Assembly: GCF_003149025.1 (NCBI RefSeq)
Contig: NZ_QGDV01000004.1
Coordinates: 186,001 to 250,000, forward strand
Direction of reading: 5' to 3'
From: Rathayibacter iranicus NCPPB 2253 = VKM Ac-1602
Lineage (GTDB): Bacteria > Actinomycetota > Actinomycetes > Actinomycetales > Microbacteriaceae
DNA length: 64,000 bases
A program made the translations under genes and the position numbers. Under the pieces are notes generated by a model, which saw nothing but the letters and a program-made list of their open reading frames with translations, was not told where the DNA came from and searched no databases. Shown one piece after another: positions 48,478 through 56,226 of this stretch. Each line of letters opens with the position of its first letter. The stretch's first letter is position 1.

Positions 48478-49326
48478 GTGGAGCGACCGGGATGGTCCAA
48501 CAAGCAATTGCGTCGGCTAGGTGAACACATCCGCGACGGAACTCAGCCTTCCAAAGACCTGCCCGCATATGACGAGGTCATGCTCTGGTTCAACGACCTG
48601 GCGACATTCGTGCAGCGAGAGACACGCGCCTTGAATTGGGAGCCGCTGCTCGGAACCCTTCGCCCCAACATCACCTCGCGTCCGAAGACGATCGACACGC
48701 TGAGACAGAAGTTGCAGCGAGATCACAACACCCCTCTCCCTTCGGTCCAGGACGTTGCTGGCGTCCGGTTCGAGGCGGAAATGTCCCTGGACGAGCAGGA
48801 CGCGGTGGTCCACGCGATCGCGGCTCGTTTCGAGGTTCCACCTGAGAAGATCAAGGATCTCCGCGGAGACGGCGATGCGCACAGCGGCTACCGCGCCGTT
48901 CACCTCTGGCTGAACCTGAGCGGTCTCGGTCGAGTCGAGGTCCAGGTGCGAACTCATCTGCAGGGGATGTGGGCCAACGTCTACGAGGCGTTCGCGGACA
49001 TCGCCGGGCGCGAAATCCGCTACGGGGTGATCCCCAGCGATCCCGTTCTGGCCCGCGATGTCGAGCGAATGCAGAAGATCTCGACTACGGGAATCGCGGA
49101 GATGGAGAAGAGGCGCAACGGGTTGTTCAAGGTCGACCTACGCCTCGACGACCTCGAGCAGCGGCGTCTCCCCGTAAACGACCTGGAGAGCCAACATCTC
49201 CGGGCCCTTCGGCCGTCCGTAGATGAGGCGCGAGCGCGCATCGCGGAAGACGAGGCGGAGATCCGCAGGGATTTTGCGGATCTTGAAGCTACCCTGAGGC
49301 AACCACTGAGCACACGAGCGGAGTAA
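48478..49326 (+). CDS. RelA/SpoT-domain nucleotide pyrophosphokinase-like protein
   Basis: This 282-residue protein has a RelA/SpoT synthetase domain at about residues 60-190: RPKTIDTLRQKLQRD (ATP-binding basic motif), VQDVAGVRFEAEMS, DAHSGYRAVHLWL (GTP-stacking Tyr) and VEVQVRTHLQGMWANVYEAF. The C-terminal third is charged and probably coiled-coil. It has no HD hydrolase, TGS or ACT domain, so it is a small alarmone synthetase type or a toxSAS-like toxin. GTG 48478 follows GGAGGAGCG. The next gene starts seven bases after its stop. It is the first gene after the tRNA-Lys integration site. Confidence 0.85.
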   Translation: MERPGWSNKQLRRLGEHIRDGTQPSKDLPAYDEVMLWFNDLATFVQRETRALNWEPLLGTLRPNITSRPKTIDTLRQKLQRDHNTPLPSVQDVAGVRFEAEMSLDEQDAVVHAIAARFEVPPEKIKDLRGDGDAHSGYRAVHLWLNLSGLGRVEVQVRTHLQGMWANVYEAFADIAGREIRYGVIPSDPVLARDVERMQKISTTGIAEMEKRRNGLFKVDLRLDDLEQRRLPVNDLESQHLRALRPSVDEARARIAEDEAEIRRDFADLEATLRQPLSTRAE

Positions 49327-49333
49327 AAATCGC

Positions 49334-49558
49334 ATGTCAGGATTTCTGATCGAGTACAACCGGCGATCATCGGACTGGCGGCTCACCGAGTACACGGGTG
49401 AAGATGGCCCTCGCGATGCGATGATCAACCGTCTGCGTCTCGAGCGCGAGCGGACCGATGGGGACTGGGAAATCGCCGCCCTTGCGAGCGACTCGCTCGA
49501 CAGCCTGCAGGAGACCCACAGCCGCTACTTCAGAGGTAAAGAGTTGGCGAGCGCCTAG
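49334..49558 (+). CDS. Small partner protein of the RelA/SpoT gene
   Basis: This 74-residue protein (FLIEYNRRSSDWRLTEYTGE at the start, LDSLQETHSRYFRG near the end) looks like a compact alpha/beta protein with a charged middle helix. It begins seven bases after the RelA/SpoT stop and is surely cotranscribed. The pair arrangement suggests an antitoxin or regulator of the synthetase; that is inference. I recall similar small proteins next to RelA/SpoT genes in Actinobacteria but can name no family. Confidence 0.65.
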   Translation: MSGFLIEYNRRSSDWRLTEYTGEDGPRDAMINRLRLERERTDGDWEIAALASDSLDSLQETHSRYFRGKELASA

Positions 49559-49576
49559 CAGCCACGACCACGACCA

Positions 49577-49614
49577 CGACGAAGGGGACCAGCTTCTGCT
49601 GGTTCCCTTCGTCG
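49577..49614 (+). terminator. Hairpin terminator of the RelA/SpoT operon
   Basis: CGACGAAGGGGACCAG pairs with CTGGTTCCCTTCGTCG (one G-U) around a six-base loop, 18 bases after the small partner gene. Confidence 0.8.
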
Positions 49615-50042
49615 GTCCTAGCCGTCAAGAGTCGGGCGGCGCCTCTCACGCGTGTTGGCCTCTCTAACCGGGCGGGAGTACCTAGAACGGACCTGCACTC
49701 CACCCGGGCAAAACCACTGATCCTTGGATGATCCCGCGCCTCCCGGCCGACTCACGAGTGCGCTTCGCGTCGGGCGCATACGGGTACGCGGTCCGCACGG
49801 CCTTGCATGGGAGGCGGCGGCAGCCCGTCGATGACGCAGGACGTCTACGTGGGGCGCAAGGCGACCGGCTCGAAAGCAGCCGACGCGCTCGATCGAACCA
49901 TCGAGTAGACCCCGCATCTACCCCGCAGAATGCCCGCCATCGGGAGCAATTGGGCGCGATGTCGCGGCATGAGCCTGTCCCGAGATCGTGCGGCCTCGAG
50001 ACCGGCAGGCACCACGCGGAACCTCACTCCGACCACTCCGCT

Positions 50043-50071
50043 GTCGTCGGTTCGAGCCCGACGGAGCCCAC
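50043..50071. repeat. 29-bp direct repeat, right copy (attR-like)
   Basis: The T arm and acceptor 3' strand of tRNA-Lys occur without the rest of the tRNA. One base differs from the tRNA. It marks the right end of the island. Confidence 0.8.
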
Positions 50072-50097
50072 CGCTCCCACCGAACCCCGACGCTCGG

Positions 50098-50664
50098 CTA
50101 CTCGGCGAGCTGTGCGGCTCGCTCGAAGGCGCGGAGGAGATGGTCGCGTTTGCCCGCCTGGTTCATGGAGCGCTGACTCGGGTGCCATGAGTTGATGACC
50201 GTCGGCCCATGAGAGATGGAGGGCGCAATGTGCTTCGCCCATCCCTCGGTCGGTTGAGCGCCAGAGGTGACCACGACGCGAAGATCAGGCAACAACGGCA
50301 GAAGGCGTTGTAGCTCCAGCGCGCCCTGCTGAATTTCCGAAGCATTCGGCGCCCGAACCGAGCCCAAGTACCAGGGGACGATGTTCCACAGCAACGTGTG
50401 CTCATGAAGCCCCGCCTCAGTGCGGAGCGTCCACGCCGTGGCAGCGGTCGCATCATTGTTGTCGACCGAGACAAAGCCGGAACCGGCTCCGTCGTCCGCC
50501 CTCGGACTGGGGGATTCGAGCAGAACAAGCGCGCGGGCATGGATGCCCGCCTCAGCGGAATCAAAGTTGGGCACCGCGACGTCTGGATCCTTTCGGGCAC
50601 GCCGGGCAAGCAGCCCTTCTCGCCAAGCGCGTAGCGGCACGCTGGACTGCTGGCGATCAAGCAT
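50098..50664 (-). CDS. Uracil-DNA-glycosylase-like protein
   Basis: This 188-residue protein has a first UDG-superfamily motif in ALVLLESPSPRADDGAGSGF and a second in INSWHPSQRSMN, with a central LWNIVPWYLG. Many actinobacterial genomes label this family uracil-DNA glycosylase; whether it removes uracil is not shown. ATG 50664 is the first usable start; an in-frame stop lies 23 codons upstream, so the N-terminus may be shorter than in relatives. It ends just outside the right repeat of the tRNA-Lys island. Confidence 0.75.
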   Translation of the reverse strand: MLDRQQSSVPLRAWREGLLARRARKDPDVAVPNFDSAEAGIHARALVLLESPSPRADDGAGSGFVSVDNNDATAATAWTLRTEAGLHEHTLLWNIVPWYLGSVRAPNASEIQQGALELQRLLPLLPDLRVVVTSGAQPTEGWAKHIAPSISHGPTVINSWHPSQRSMNQAGKRDHLLRAFERAAQLAE

Positions 50665-50883
50665 CGACCTTCGCTCGGCACGCGTCTTGGAATCAGCAAG
50701 GCCGCGGGGCGCACTCAGGAATATGGCTAGACGCTACTCCCCATCTGTGGACCCCAAGTCACGGCATATCGACCGTTAATAAGATGTGCAAGGACGTCGC
50801 GCACAGCCTGAAACGGCGCAAGTGCGACGGACCCCGCCGACAACCGAGTCTCAGCAGATCGGCAGAGCGACACTACCCCGCCA

Positions 50884-51072
50884 TCATTCGTGGCAGAGCG
50901 ACCACACCGCGTCGGGATAGTCGCGAGGCCTCTCACCGACGAGGAGGCGCCAGCGGCCGCCGTGGTGATCGACGAGGCGACCGGTGACTACCTCGGAGAG
51001 CCAGTCGGAGTCGATCCGGTACCAGCGGACGAGGCGGACGGTGGTGGCAGAGTGCGGGGGGCGACTCGACAT
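50884..51072 (-). CDS. Small hypothetical protein
   Basis: This 62-residue frame from ATG 51072 reads RLVRWYRIDSDWLSEVVTGR and LVGERPRDYPDAVWSLCHE, a plausible small beta-rich protein with several tryptophans. No family is named. The palindrome ATCCGG-ATAA-CCGGAT lies 120 bases upstream. Confidence 0.5.
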   Translation of the reverse strand: MSSRPPHSATTVRLVRWYRIDSDWLSEVVTGRLVDHHGGRWRLLVGERPRDYPDAVWSLCHE

Positions 51073-51527
51073 CGGGGGTTCCTTCGCGACGGCGGGAGGG
51101 AGCGCGGGGGCAAGGGCGGCATTCGGCTGGCGAACGGGCGCCGGCCCGAGCCGGCGTGACACCGGTTGTCGGCGGGCCTGGGGTGGGCGGTATCCGGATA
51201 ACCGGATGCTGGAACTCTAGACGGCGCGGCCGCCGCTGTCTGTCCCGGGAACCGACACGTGAAAATGACGACACTCAGGAAAGCGCCTTTGGCCTCCCCG
51301 CCCACGTGCCTCAATGGAGGGGCGCGGGCGGGGCCGAGCGCGTGACACCGGTGACGGCGACCACGAAGCTCAACGACGAACGCCGGGTGGCTCTTTGAAT
51401 TAACCGAAACGGCCTGAAATTCTCTTGAGATTGATCAAAATCCTCCGTGAGTATGGAAAGTTAACTCTTGCTACTCAAGAACGATTTTCGACACAGACTG
51501 AAAATTAGCACAGATGTGGGGTTCATT
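51073..51527. other. Intergenic region with palindrome and AT-rich promoter segment
   Basis: No gene is seen. The first part is GC-rich and holds a palindrome at 51192-51207 and two copies of GTGACACCGGT (about 51157 and 51342). From about 51395 to 51527 the sequence turns clearly AT-rich, which fits a promoter and leader for the secreted pair that follows and suggests foreign origin. Confidence 0.45.
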
Positions 51528-51974
51528 ATGAGCGTCAGTGTGAAAGCTCGTGTATTCGGAGGAGTTCTCGGCTGCTGCCTCTTATCAGCCGAGTTCCTTC
51601 CCGTGTCTTCGGCGAGGGCCGACGATTCTTCTTGCGACTATTCGATGTCGACGCTCGAGTACTCATGCTCGGGCAGCGAGGCGGTGAGACAGCCAAAGGA
51701 TGTCATAGGAGCGAGGATCTACAGCAAGAAGGGTTTCCAGGGTCGCGAATTGACGATCTGGGTACCAGGATTCTGCCCGAAAGACAATCGCGTGGACTGG
51801 CTTCTGGCCCTCGGCGATGAATTGCGCGCACAGGTGAGTTCTGTTCAATCCTGGTCGGACTGCTGGGTGTGGCTCTATCGAAAAGATGGGTCGCGCGAAG
51901 GGCCGTACCGCTCCGACGTCCCCGATGTAGGGAGCAACATAGATGAACAGGCCATTGTGGTGGGGCTGAGTTGA
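51528..51974 (+). CDS. Secreted protein with beta/gamma-crystallin-like motif
   Basis: This 148-residue protein has a signal peptide (VFGGVLGCCLLSAEFLPVSS then ARA) and a mature domain with four cysteines. IGARIYSKKGFQGRELTIW and VSSVQSWSDCWVWLYR resemble the Greek-key motifs of bacterial beta/gamma-crystallins and related secreted inhibitors. ATG 51528 gives a proper signal peptide; TTG 51468 would spoil it. The stop overlaps the start of the next gene (TGATG), so the two secreted proteins are made together. Confidence 0.65.
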   Translation: MSVSVKARVFGGVLGCCLLSAEFLPVSSARADDSSCDYSMSTLEYSCSGSEAVRQPKDVIGARIYSKKGFQGRELTIWVPGFCPKDNRVDWLLALGDELRAQVSSVQSWSDCWVWLYRKDGSREGPYRSDVPDVGSNIDEQAIVVGLS

Positions 51975-52558
51975 TGATGAAGTGTCTTTTCCGTGCAACC
52001 CTTGCTGTCACCCTGGCTATCCCGGTGATGGTGACAGGCGCCACATCCGCGAGCGCCGACGATCGACCAACCGTCACTCAGCTCCTTGAACTCTGTAACA
52101 AGGGAACCCCGGACTCTTGCGTCTTCCATCCGCGCCGGGTGGAGATCTTCGACAGCCCTCCGCAATTGGCGGGTTCGAGCACCAACTGCTCCCCCTATAA
52201 CGCCACGCGGGTAATTCGCTACGACGCACTCAGCGGGACGACGAACACATGGGGCGTCGAAGTGAATGCGAGAACGAAGCTCGGCGAAGCATTCGAGGTC
52301 GGGGTCTCGGCTACTGTCCAGCATCAGTGGCTCTGGACTGACACCAGGGGGGACGAGATCCGTCAGGACATCGGCCCCCGCGGAGCCGTGAACATCTGGG
52401 CCGCTAAGCAATCGACTCGGGTGGCGGGCACCTGGGAGATTCACTTTGGCTCGCGTTATTTCGGGCACTACATCTGGTACGTCGACGGCTCCGTTACCGG
52501 GCAAGTCGTCGGGCAGGGCTGGGAATTCCGGACCGAGCAAGTGCCGGCCGACTGCTGA
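51974..52558 (+). CDS. Secreted beta-rich protein, aerolysin-like family (tentative)
   Basis: This 194-residue protein has a signal peptide (LFRATLAVTLAIPVMVTGAT then SASA) and a long beta-rich mature part with alternating Ser/Thr strands (VNARTKLGEAFEVGVSATVQ) and the block HFGSRYFGHYIWYVDG. From memory it resembles secreted Streptomyces proteins that have the same HFG-RxxGHYxWYV block and an aerolysin/ETX-like outline. A pore-forming or lectin-like role is possible but unproven. Four mature cysteines could form disulfides. The start overlaps the crystallin-like gene by one base. Confidence 0.6.
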   Translation: MMKCLFRATLAVTLAIPVMVTGATSASADDRPTVTQLLELCNKGTPDSCVFHPRRVEIFDSPPQLAGSSTNCSPYNATRVIRYDALSGTTNTWGVEVNARTKLGEAFEVGVSATVQHQWLWTDTRGDEIRQDIGPRGAVNIWAAKQSTRVAGTWEIHFGSRYFGHYIWYVDGSVTGQVVGQGWEFRTEQVPADC

Positions 52559-52735
52559 ATCCGGATCGCACGGTCTTGAGGAGGCGCGGACTCAGAACCG
52601 CTGACCGGCTGTGGTGCACCACTGTGCCACGACTCCTTAAGAAGAGGACCACCTGCCGAAATAAGACTGCGTGCCCGGAGGGGGGCGCGGCCCTAAATTG
52701 ATGCTCAGCCGTGTCGCGCCCCGCCAGGAGAAACT

Positions 52736-53017
52736 TCAATCGTGGCTGTTGCTGCCGTTGCCGCGTCCGGTCGAGGACTGCAAGCGGTCGATGTGTTCGG
52801 AGGCCTGCGCCTTGGTGAGGTCGGCGGGGAGCGTCTCGCCCGCCTCGCGGGCAAGGGTGTCGAGGTAACTGCGCTGCGGGCCGGTCATCGGCTCGTCTCC
52901 GGTCACCCAGTCGGAGGGATCCTTGCTGGCACTGGTGTCACTACCGTCATCAGCACGGGCGCCGAGAACATCGCCCTCGGTCTTGACATCGGGATCGGTG
53001 GTGTTGTCATCGCTCAT
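52736..53017 (-). CDS. DUF3072 protein
   Basis: This 93-residue protein has an acidic, disordered N-terminus and the DUF3072 core MTGPQRSYLDTLAREAGE followed by LTKAQASEHIDRLQ. The core looks like a small SAP-like helical fold. It is common in Actinobacteria, usually as an isolated gene. Function unknown. Confidence 0.83.
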   Translation of the reverse strand: MSDDNTTDPDVKTEGDVLGARADDGSDTSASKDPSDWVTGDEPMTGPQRSYLDTLAREAGETLPADLTKAQASEHIDRLQSSTGRGNGSNSHD

Positions 53018-53083
53018 GCTCCGACGCTACGCCCGACCACCGACACTGACGAGGGCTTGCGGAGCAGTCTCCTGCAGCCCGCT

Positions 53084-54352
53084 TCAGGAGCCGAGCAGCG
53101 CGTGCGCGATGGTGAAGATCACCAGGCCAGCCAGCGAGCCGACGACGGTGCCGTTGATCCGGATGAACTGGAGATCCTTGCCGACCTGCAACTCGAGCTT
53201 CTCGGAGGTCTCTCGCGGGTCCCAGCGGTGAATAGTGTCGCCGATGATGCTGGCGATGTCCGTGCGGTACCGGTCGACGAGGTTGGCTGCGACCGATCCG
53301 ATCCAGGAGTCGACGGTCGCCGCAAGGCCCGCGTCGGTCGAGAGGCGGCGGCCGAGATCGACCACGATCGACTCGATGCTGCCGCGCAGCGGACTCTCCG
53401 GGTCATCCATCGCGACCAGGAGTGAGGCCTTGGTCGCCTCCCAGGCGTCGCCCGCGAGTTCGCGCACGCGCGGGCTGTCGAAGGCGCGGTTCTTGATCTC
53501 CTCGACGCGGGCGATCAGGTCGGGATCGGTGCCGAGATCCTGCGCAAGAGTGGCGAGGTAGCCATCGATCGCGACCCGGAACGGGTGCCCCTGGTCGTCG
53601 CGCACAGCCGCGACGAAGACGAGCGCCTCGTGGTACAGCCGCTCGTCGACCGCTCGACTGACCGCTGAAGGCAGCCAGCTCGGCAACCGTCCGCTGACCA
53701 TTCGCGTGAAGCTCTGCGGGTTCGCGGCGAGCCAGGTCTCGGCCTGCTCGACCAGTGTGTCGACGAGGCGGCGGTGATGTCCGGCCTCGACCACGCTGCC
53801 CACCAGCGAACCCAGCGGCGGACCCCACTGCGGATCGAGGAGGTGGCGCCGCGCCAGCGCCTCGATCACGCGCTGCACATCCGAATCGTCAAGCAGTGCG
53901 ATCGCCGAGCGCACGGCCGCCGCACTCTCGCCGCCCACCCGGTGTGCGTTCTCAGGTTCGGCGAGCCAGAGGCCGGCGCGACGGGCGATCCCGAAGGAGT
54001 CGAGCTTCTCGCGGACGATGGCGCCGCGGAGGAAGTTCTCCTCGACAAACTGCGAGAGACTAGCCCCGATCTCGTCCTTCTTGGTCGGGATGATCGCTGT
54101 GTGCGGGATCGGCAAGCCCAGCGGCCGCCGAAACAGCGCCGTCACCGCGAACCAGTCGGCGAGCGCGCCGACCATGCCACCCTCGCTCGCAGCGCGCACC
54201 CACTGAAGCCCGGGGTAGCGCTCCTGCAGCGCGAACGAGATCGCGAACACGATCGCCATCACAACGAGCAGGCCCGTCGCGAGCCGCTTCATCCGGACGA
54301 GGGCAACGCGCTTTGCCTCATCGTCTCGCCCGACTGCCACCAGGGTCGTCAT
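53084..54352 (-). CDS. DUF445 membrane protein
   Basis: This 422-residue protein has one helix near the N-terminus (LATGLLVVMAIVFAISFAL) and one at the C-terminus (VVGSLAGLVIFTIAHALLG). A long helical region lies between them, with the family block GALADWFAVTALFRRPLGLP near its start. DUF445 proteins are thought to span the envelope region; no biochemical role is known. ATG 54352 overlaps the galM stop (ATGA). Confidence 0.87.
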   Translation of the reverse strand: MTTLVAVGRDDEAKRVALVRMKRLATGLLVVMAIVFAISFALQERYPGLQWVRAASEGGMVGALADWFAVTALFRRPLGLPIPHTAIIPTKKDEIGASLSQFVEENFLRGAIVREKLDSFGIARRAGLWLAEPENAHRVGGESAAAVRSAIALLDDSDVQRVIEALARRHLLDPQWGPPLGSLVGSVVEAGHHRRLVDTLVEQAETWLAANPQSFTRMVSGRLPSWLPSAVSRAVDERLYHEALVFVAAVRDDQGHPFRVAIDGYLATLAQDLGTDPDLIARVEEIKNRAFDSPRVRELAGDAWEATKASLLVAMDDPESPLRGSIESIVVDLGRRLSTDAGLAATVDSWIGSVAANLVDRYRTDIASIIGDTIHRWDPRETSEKLELQVGKDLQFIRINGTVVGSLAGLVIFTIAHALLGS

Positions 54353-55302
54353 GACGCGGTGGGGAACCCCTCGTGACGGATACCCCACGCGACAGTCCAT
54401 TCCTCACCCGGCTCCAGCCAGCGCAAACCCTGCCCGCTGGTAAGAGCGCCGGCCGGAGCGGTCATCGGCTCGACCGCGATCGCGGTCTTCATCTCGTCGC
54501 CGTCGGGAAAGATCCGGGTGATGAAGACCTGGATGAAGTTGTACGAGGCGTCGGCCCAGAGAAGCACGCTGCGGCCGTCGGCGGCGCGGAGTCCGTGCAC
54601 GCTCTCGCCGTCGACCATCCGCACGTCGGCCCAAGCGTCGTCGAGTTCGAGGTCACCGATGCGGCGGCCACCGCGTAGGTCCCAGTCAGTGCCGTCGACC
54701 GGGCTCTGACCGGTGGGATTGAGGCGCTCGTCGACCTCGATGTGCACGGCAGCGTCCACGGTGATTTCGAGTTCATCGGTGGGGATGTCGCCGATGGCCA
54801 GGAAGGGATGCGTGCCGACCGCGACCGGAGCCTCGTCCGCTCCGACATTGACGACGCGGTGTACGACCCTCAGTCCGTCGGCCTGCAGCTCATAGCGGAC
54901 CGAGGTCTCGAGGTGGAACGGATAGCCCGTCTGCGGCACGACCGGCGCCGCGAGTTCGACGAAGGAGGGGCCATGGTCGACCAGGCGGTAGGGGGTGCTG
55001 ACCAGCAACCCGTGTATGGCGTTGTGGTATTTCGGCTCGGTGATGGCGAGCTGGAGCGTCTCGCCGCGGTGCTGCCAGCGGCCATCCTTCACCCGGTTGG
55101 GCCAGGGGATGAGCACGATTCCCGAGCCGAACGGCGGGACGGTGCTCTCGGGGTAGGAGGCGGTGATCTCGACTCCATCGACCGAGAGGTGACGCAGGCC
55201 TGCTGCCACCTCCGTCACGACGGCGTGGAGGTTGCGTCCGTCTGCGCTGAGGTCGAGCGAGAACTGGCGCCCGGTGGCGGGGGCGGGGGTGAAGTCGGCC
55301 AT
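54349..55302 (-). CDS. galM: Aldose 1-epimerase (galactose mutarotase)
   Basis: This 317-residue protein is a GalM-type beta-sandwich. Landmarks are FGSGIVLIPWPNRVKDGRW, the His pair region HNAIHGL, VGTHPFLAIG and AVEPMTAPAGAL (catalytic Glu). It converts beta- to alpha-galactose for GalK. It lies ten bases after the DeoR-type regulator and before DUF445 on the same strand, divergent from galTK. Confidence 0.9.
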   Translation of the reverse strand: MADFTPAPATGRQFSLDLSADGRNLHAVVTEVAAGLRHLSVDGVEITASYPESTVPPFGSGIVLIPWPNRVKDGRWQHRGETLQLAITEPKYHNAIHGLLVSTPYRLVDHGPSFVELAAPVVPQTGYPFHLETSVRYELQADGLRVVHRVVNVGADEAPVAVGTHPFLAIGDIPTDELEITVDAAVHIEVDERLNPTGQSPVDGTDWDLRGGRRIGDLELDDAWADVRMVDGESVHGLRAADGRSVLLWADASYNFIQVFITRIFPDGDEMKTAIAVEPMTAPAGALTSGQGLRWLEPGEEWTVAWGIRHEGFPTAS

Positions 55303-55311
55303 CCCTCAATC

Positions 55312-56139
55312 CTAGGGAGTGGCCCGCTCACCCAGCGTGCCGCAGCGGGTGACGGCGAGGCCCGACTCCTCCAGGCGGGTGACGAACTCGTCGTCGGCTG
55401 CGGCCCCGGTGAGGAGTCGGTCGAACTCGTCGGCGCTGGCGATCCGGCCGAGATCGACGACGCCGAGCTTGCGCGAGTCGGCGACGACGATTCGGTGCGC
55501 CGCCGCGTGCAGCATTCGGCGCTTGAGGGTCGCCTCGGGAAGGTTCACGTTCGTCACACCCGCCTCGGGGTGCACGCCGGTGCAGCCGATGAAGGCCACG
55601 TCGGCGCGCAGTCGCTCCAGCATCTCGGAGGCGAGCGGCTCGACGAGCGAGTGCTGTAGCGGGCGGAGGGTGCCGCCGGTGACCACCACGGTGAAGCGCG
55701 GAATCGCCGGTTCGAGGGCCAGGGCCGTCGACAGGCCGTTCGTGATGACGGTGACGCCGGTCAGCTCCGCCCTCGCGACAAGGGCGTGCGCGATGGCGAG
55801 CGGCGTCGTGCCGACATCAAGGATGACGCTCTGGCCGGACGAGACGGAGGCGGCGGCTTCCCGCCCGATCGCGGCCTTCTCGTCGGAGGCGGCGCTCAAG
55901 CCTTCCTCGAGCGAGCGCTCGCCGGGACGCTGCACAACGGGAATCGCGCCGCCGCGCACGCGCTGCACGGCTCCTTCGCTGGCGAGGACGGCGAGGTCGG
56001 AGCGGACCGTCACCACGGAGACGCCGAGCCGGTCAGCGAGTTCCGTCACGGCGACGAAGCCTGAGCGCTCGGCGAGCAGGCGGATGCGTAGGCGCCGCTC
56101 GGGCGCCGAGTTCGCCTCCTGGTCGCTGTCCGCCCTCAT
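55312..56139 (-). CDS. DeoR-family transcriptional regulator of galactose genes
   Basis: This 275-residue regulator has an N-terminal helix-turn-helix (ELADRLGVSVVTVRSDLAVL) and a DeoR sugar-phosphate sensor domain (VILDVGTTPLAIAHAL, VVVTGGTLRPLQHSLVEP). It is divergent from galTK and upstream of galM, so it most likely represses these genes until a galactose-derived sugar phosphate appears. ATG 56139 is chosen because the longer frame would run through the promoter region. Confidence 0.87.
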   Translation of the reverse strand: MRADSDQEANSAPERRLRIRLLAERSGFVAVTELADRLGVSVVTVRSDLAVLASEGAVQRVRGGAIPVVQRPGERSLEEGLSAASDEKAAIGREAAASVSSGQSVILDVGTTPLAIAHALVARAELTGVTVITNGLSTALALEPAIPRFTVVVTGGTLRPLQHSLVEPLASEMLERLRADVAFIGCTGVHPEAGVTNVNLPEATLKRRMLHAAAHRIVVADSRKLGVVDLGRIASADEFDRLLTGAAADDEFVTRLEESGLAVTRCGTLGERATP

Positions 56140-56172
56140 TCGGCTATGGTCGTGCGTCGAACAGAACTTGTC

Positions 56173-56196
56173 AAAGAGAAACCCGGGTTTTCTTTT
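56173..56196. promoter_or_regulatory. Palindromic operator candidate in the divergent gal promoter
   Basis: AAAGAGAAACCC followed directly by GGGTTTTCTTTT is a near-perfect 24-bp palindrome between the DeoR-type gene and galT. It is the only AT-flanked palindrome in the gap and the likely binding site of the regulator. Confidence 0.6.
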
Positions 56197-56226
56197 CGAA
56201 GGGAGAGTCTTAGTCTTGCTCCTGCC

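Larger units (their letters stand above)
49559..50097. other. Tail of the tRNA-Lys island, no clear gene
   Basis: After the terminator at 49577-49614 no frame has clear coding character. A 33-codon plus-strand frame at about 49807-49908 (ending KAADALDRTIE) may be a decayed gene end. The right tRNA repeat lies at 50043-50071. No integrase or excisionase gene is present. Confidence 0.5.

Noticed and set aside
50024-50242. Minus-strand frame containing VGLEPTT
   Set aside because: The GLEPTT string is what the complement of a tRNA T arm encodes; here it is the right tRNA-Lys repeat read backwards, not a protein.
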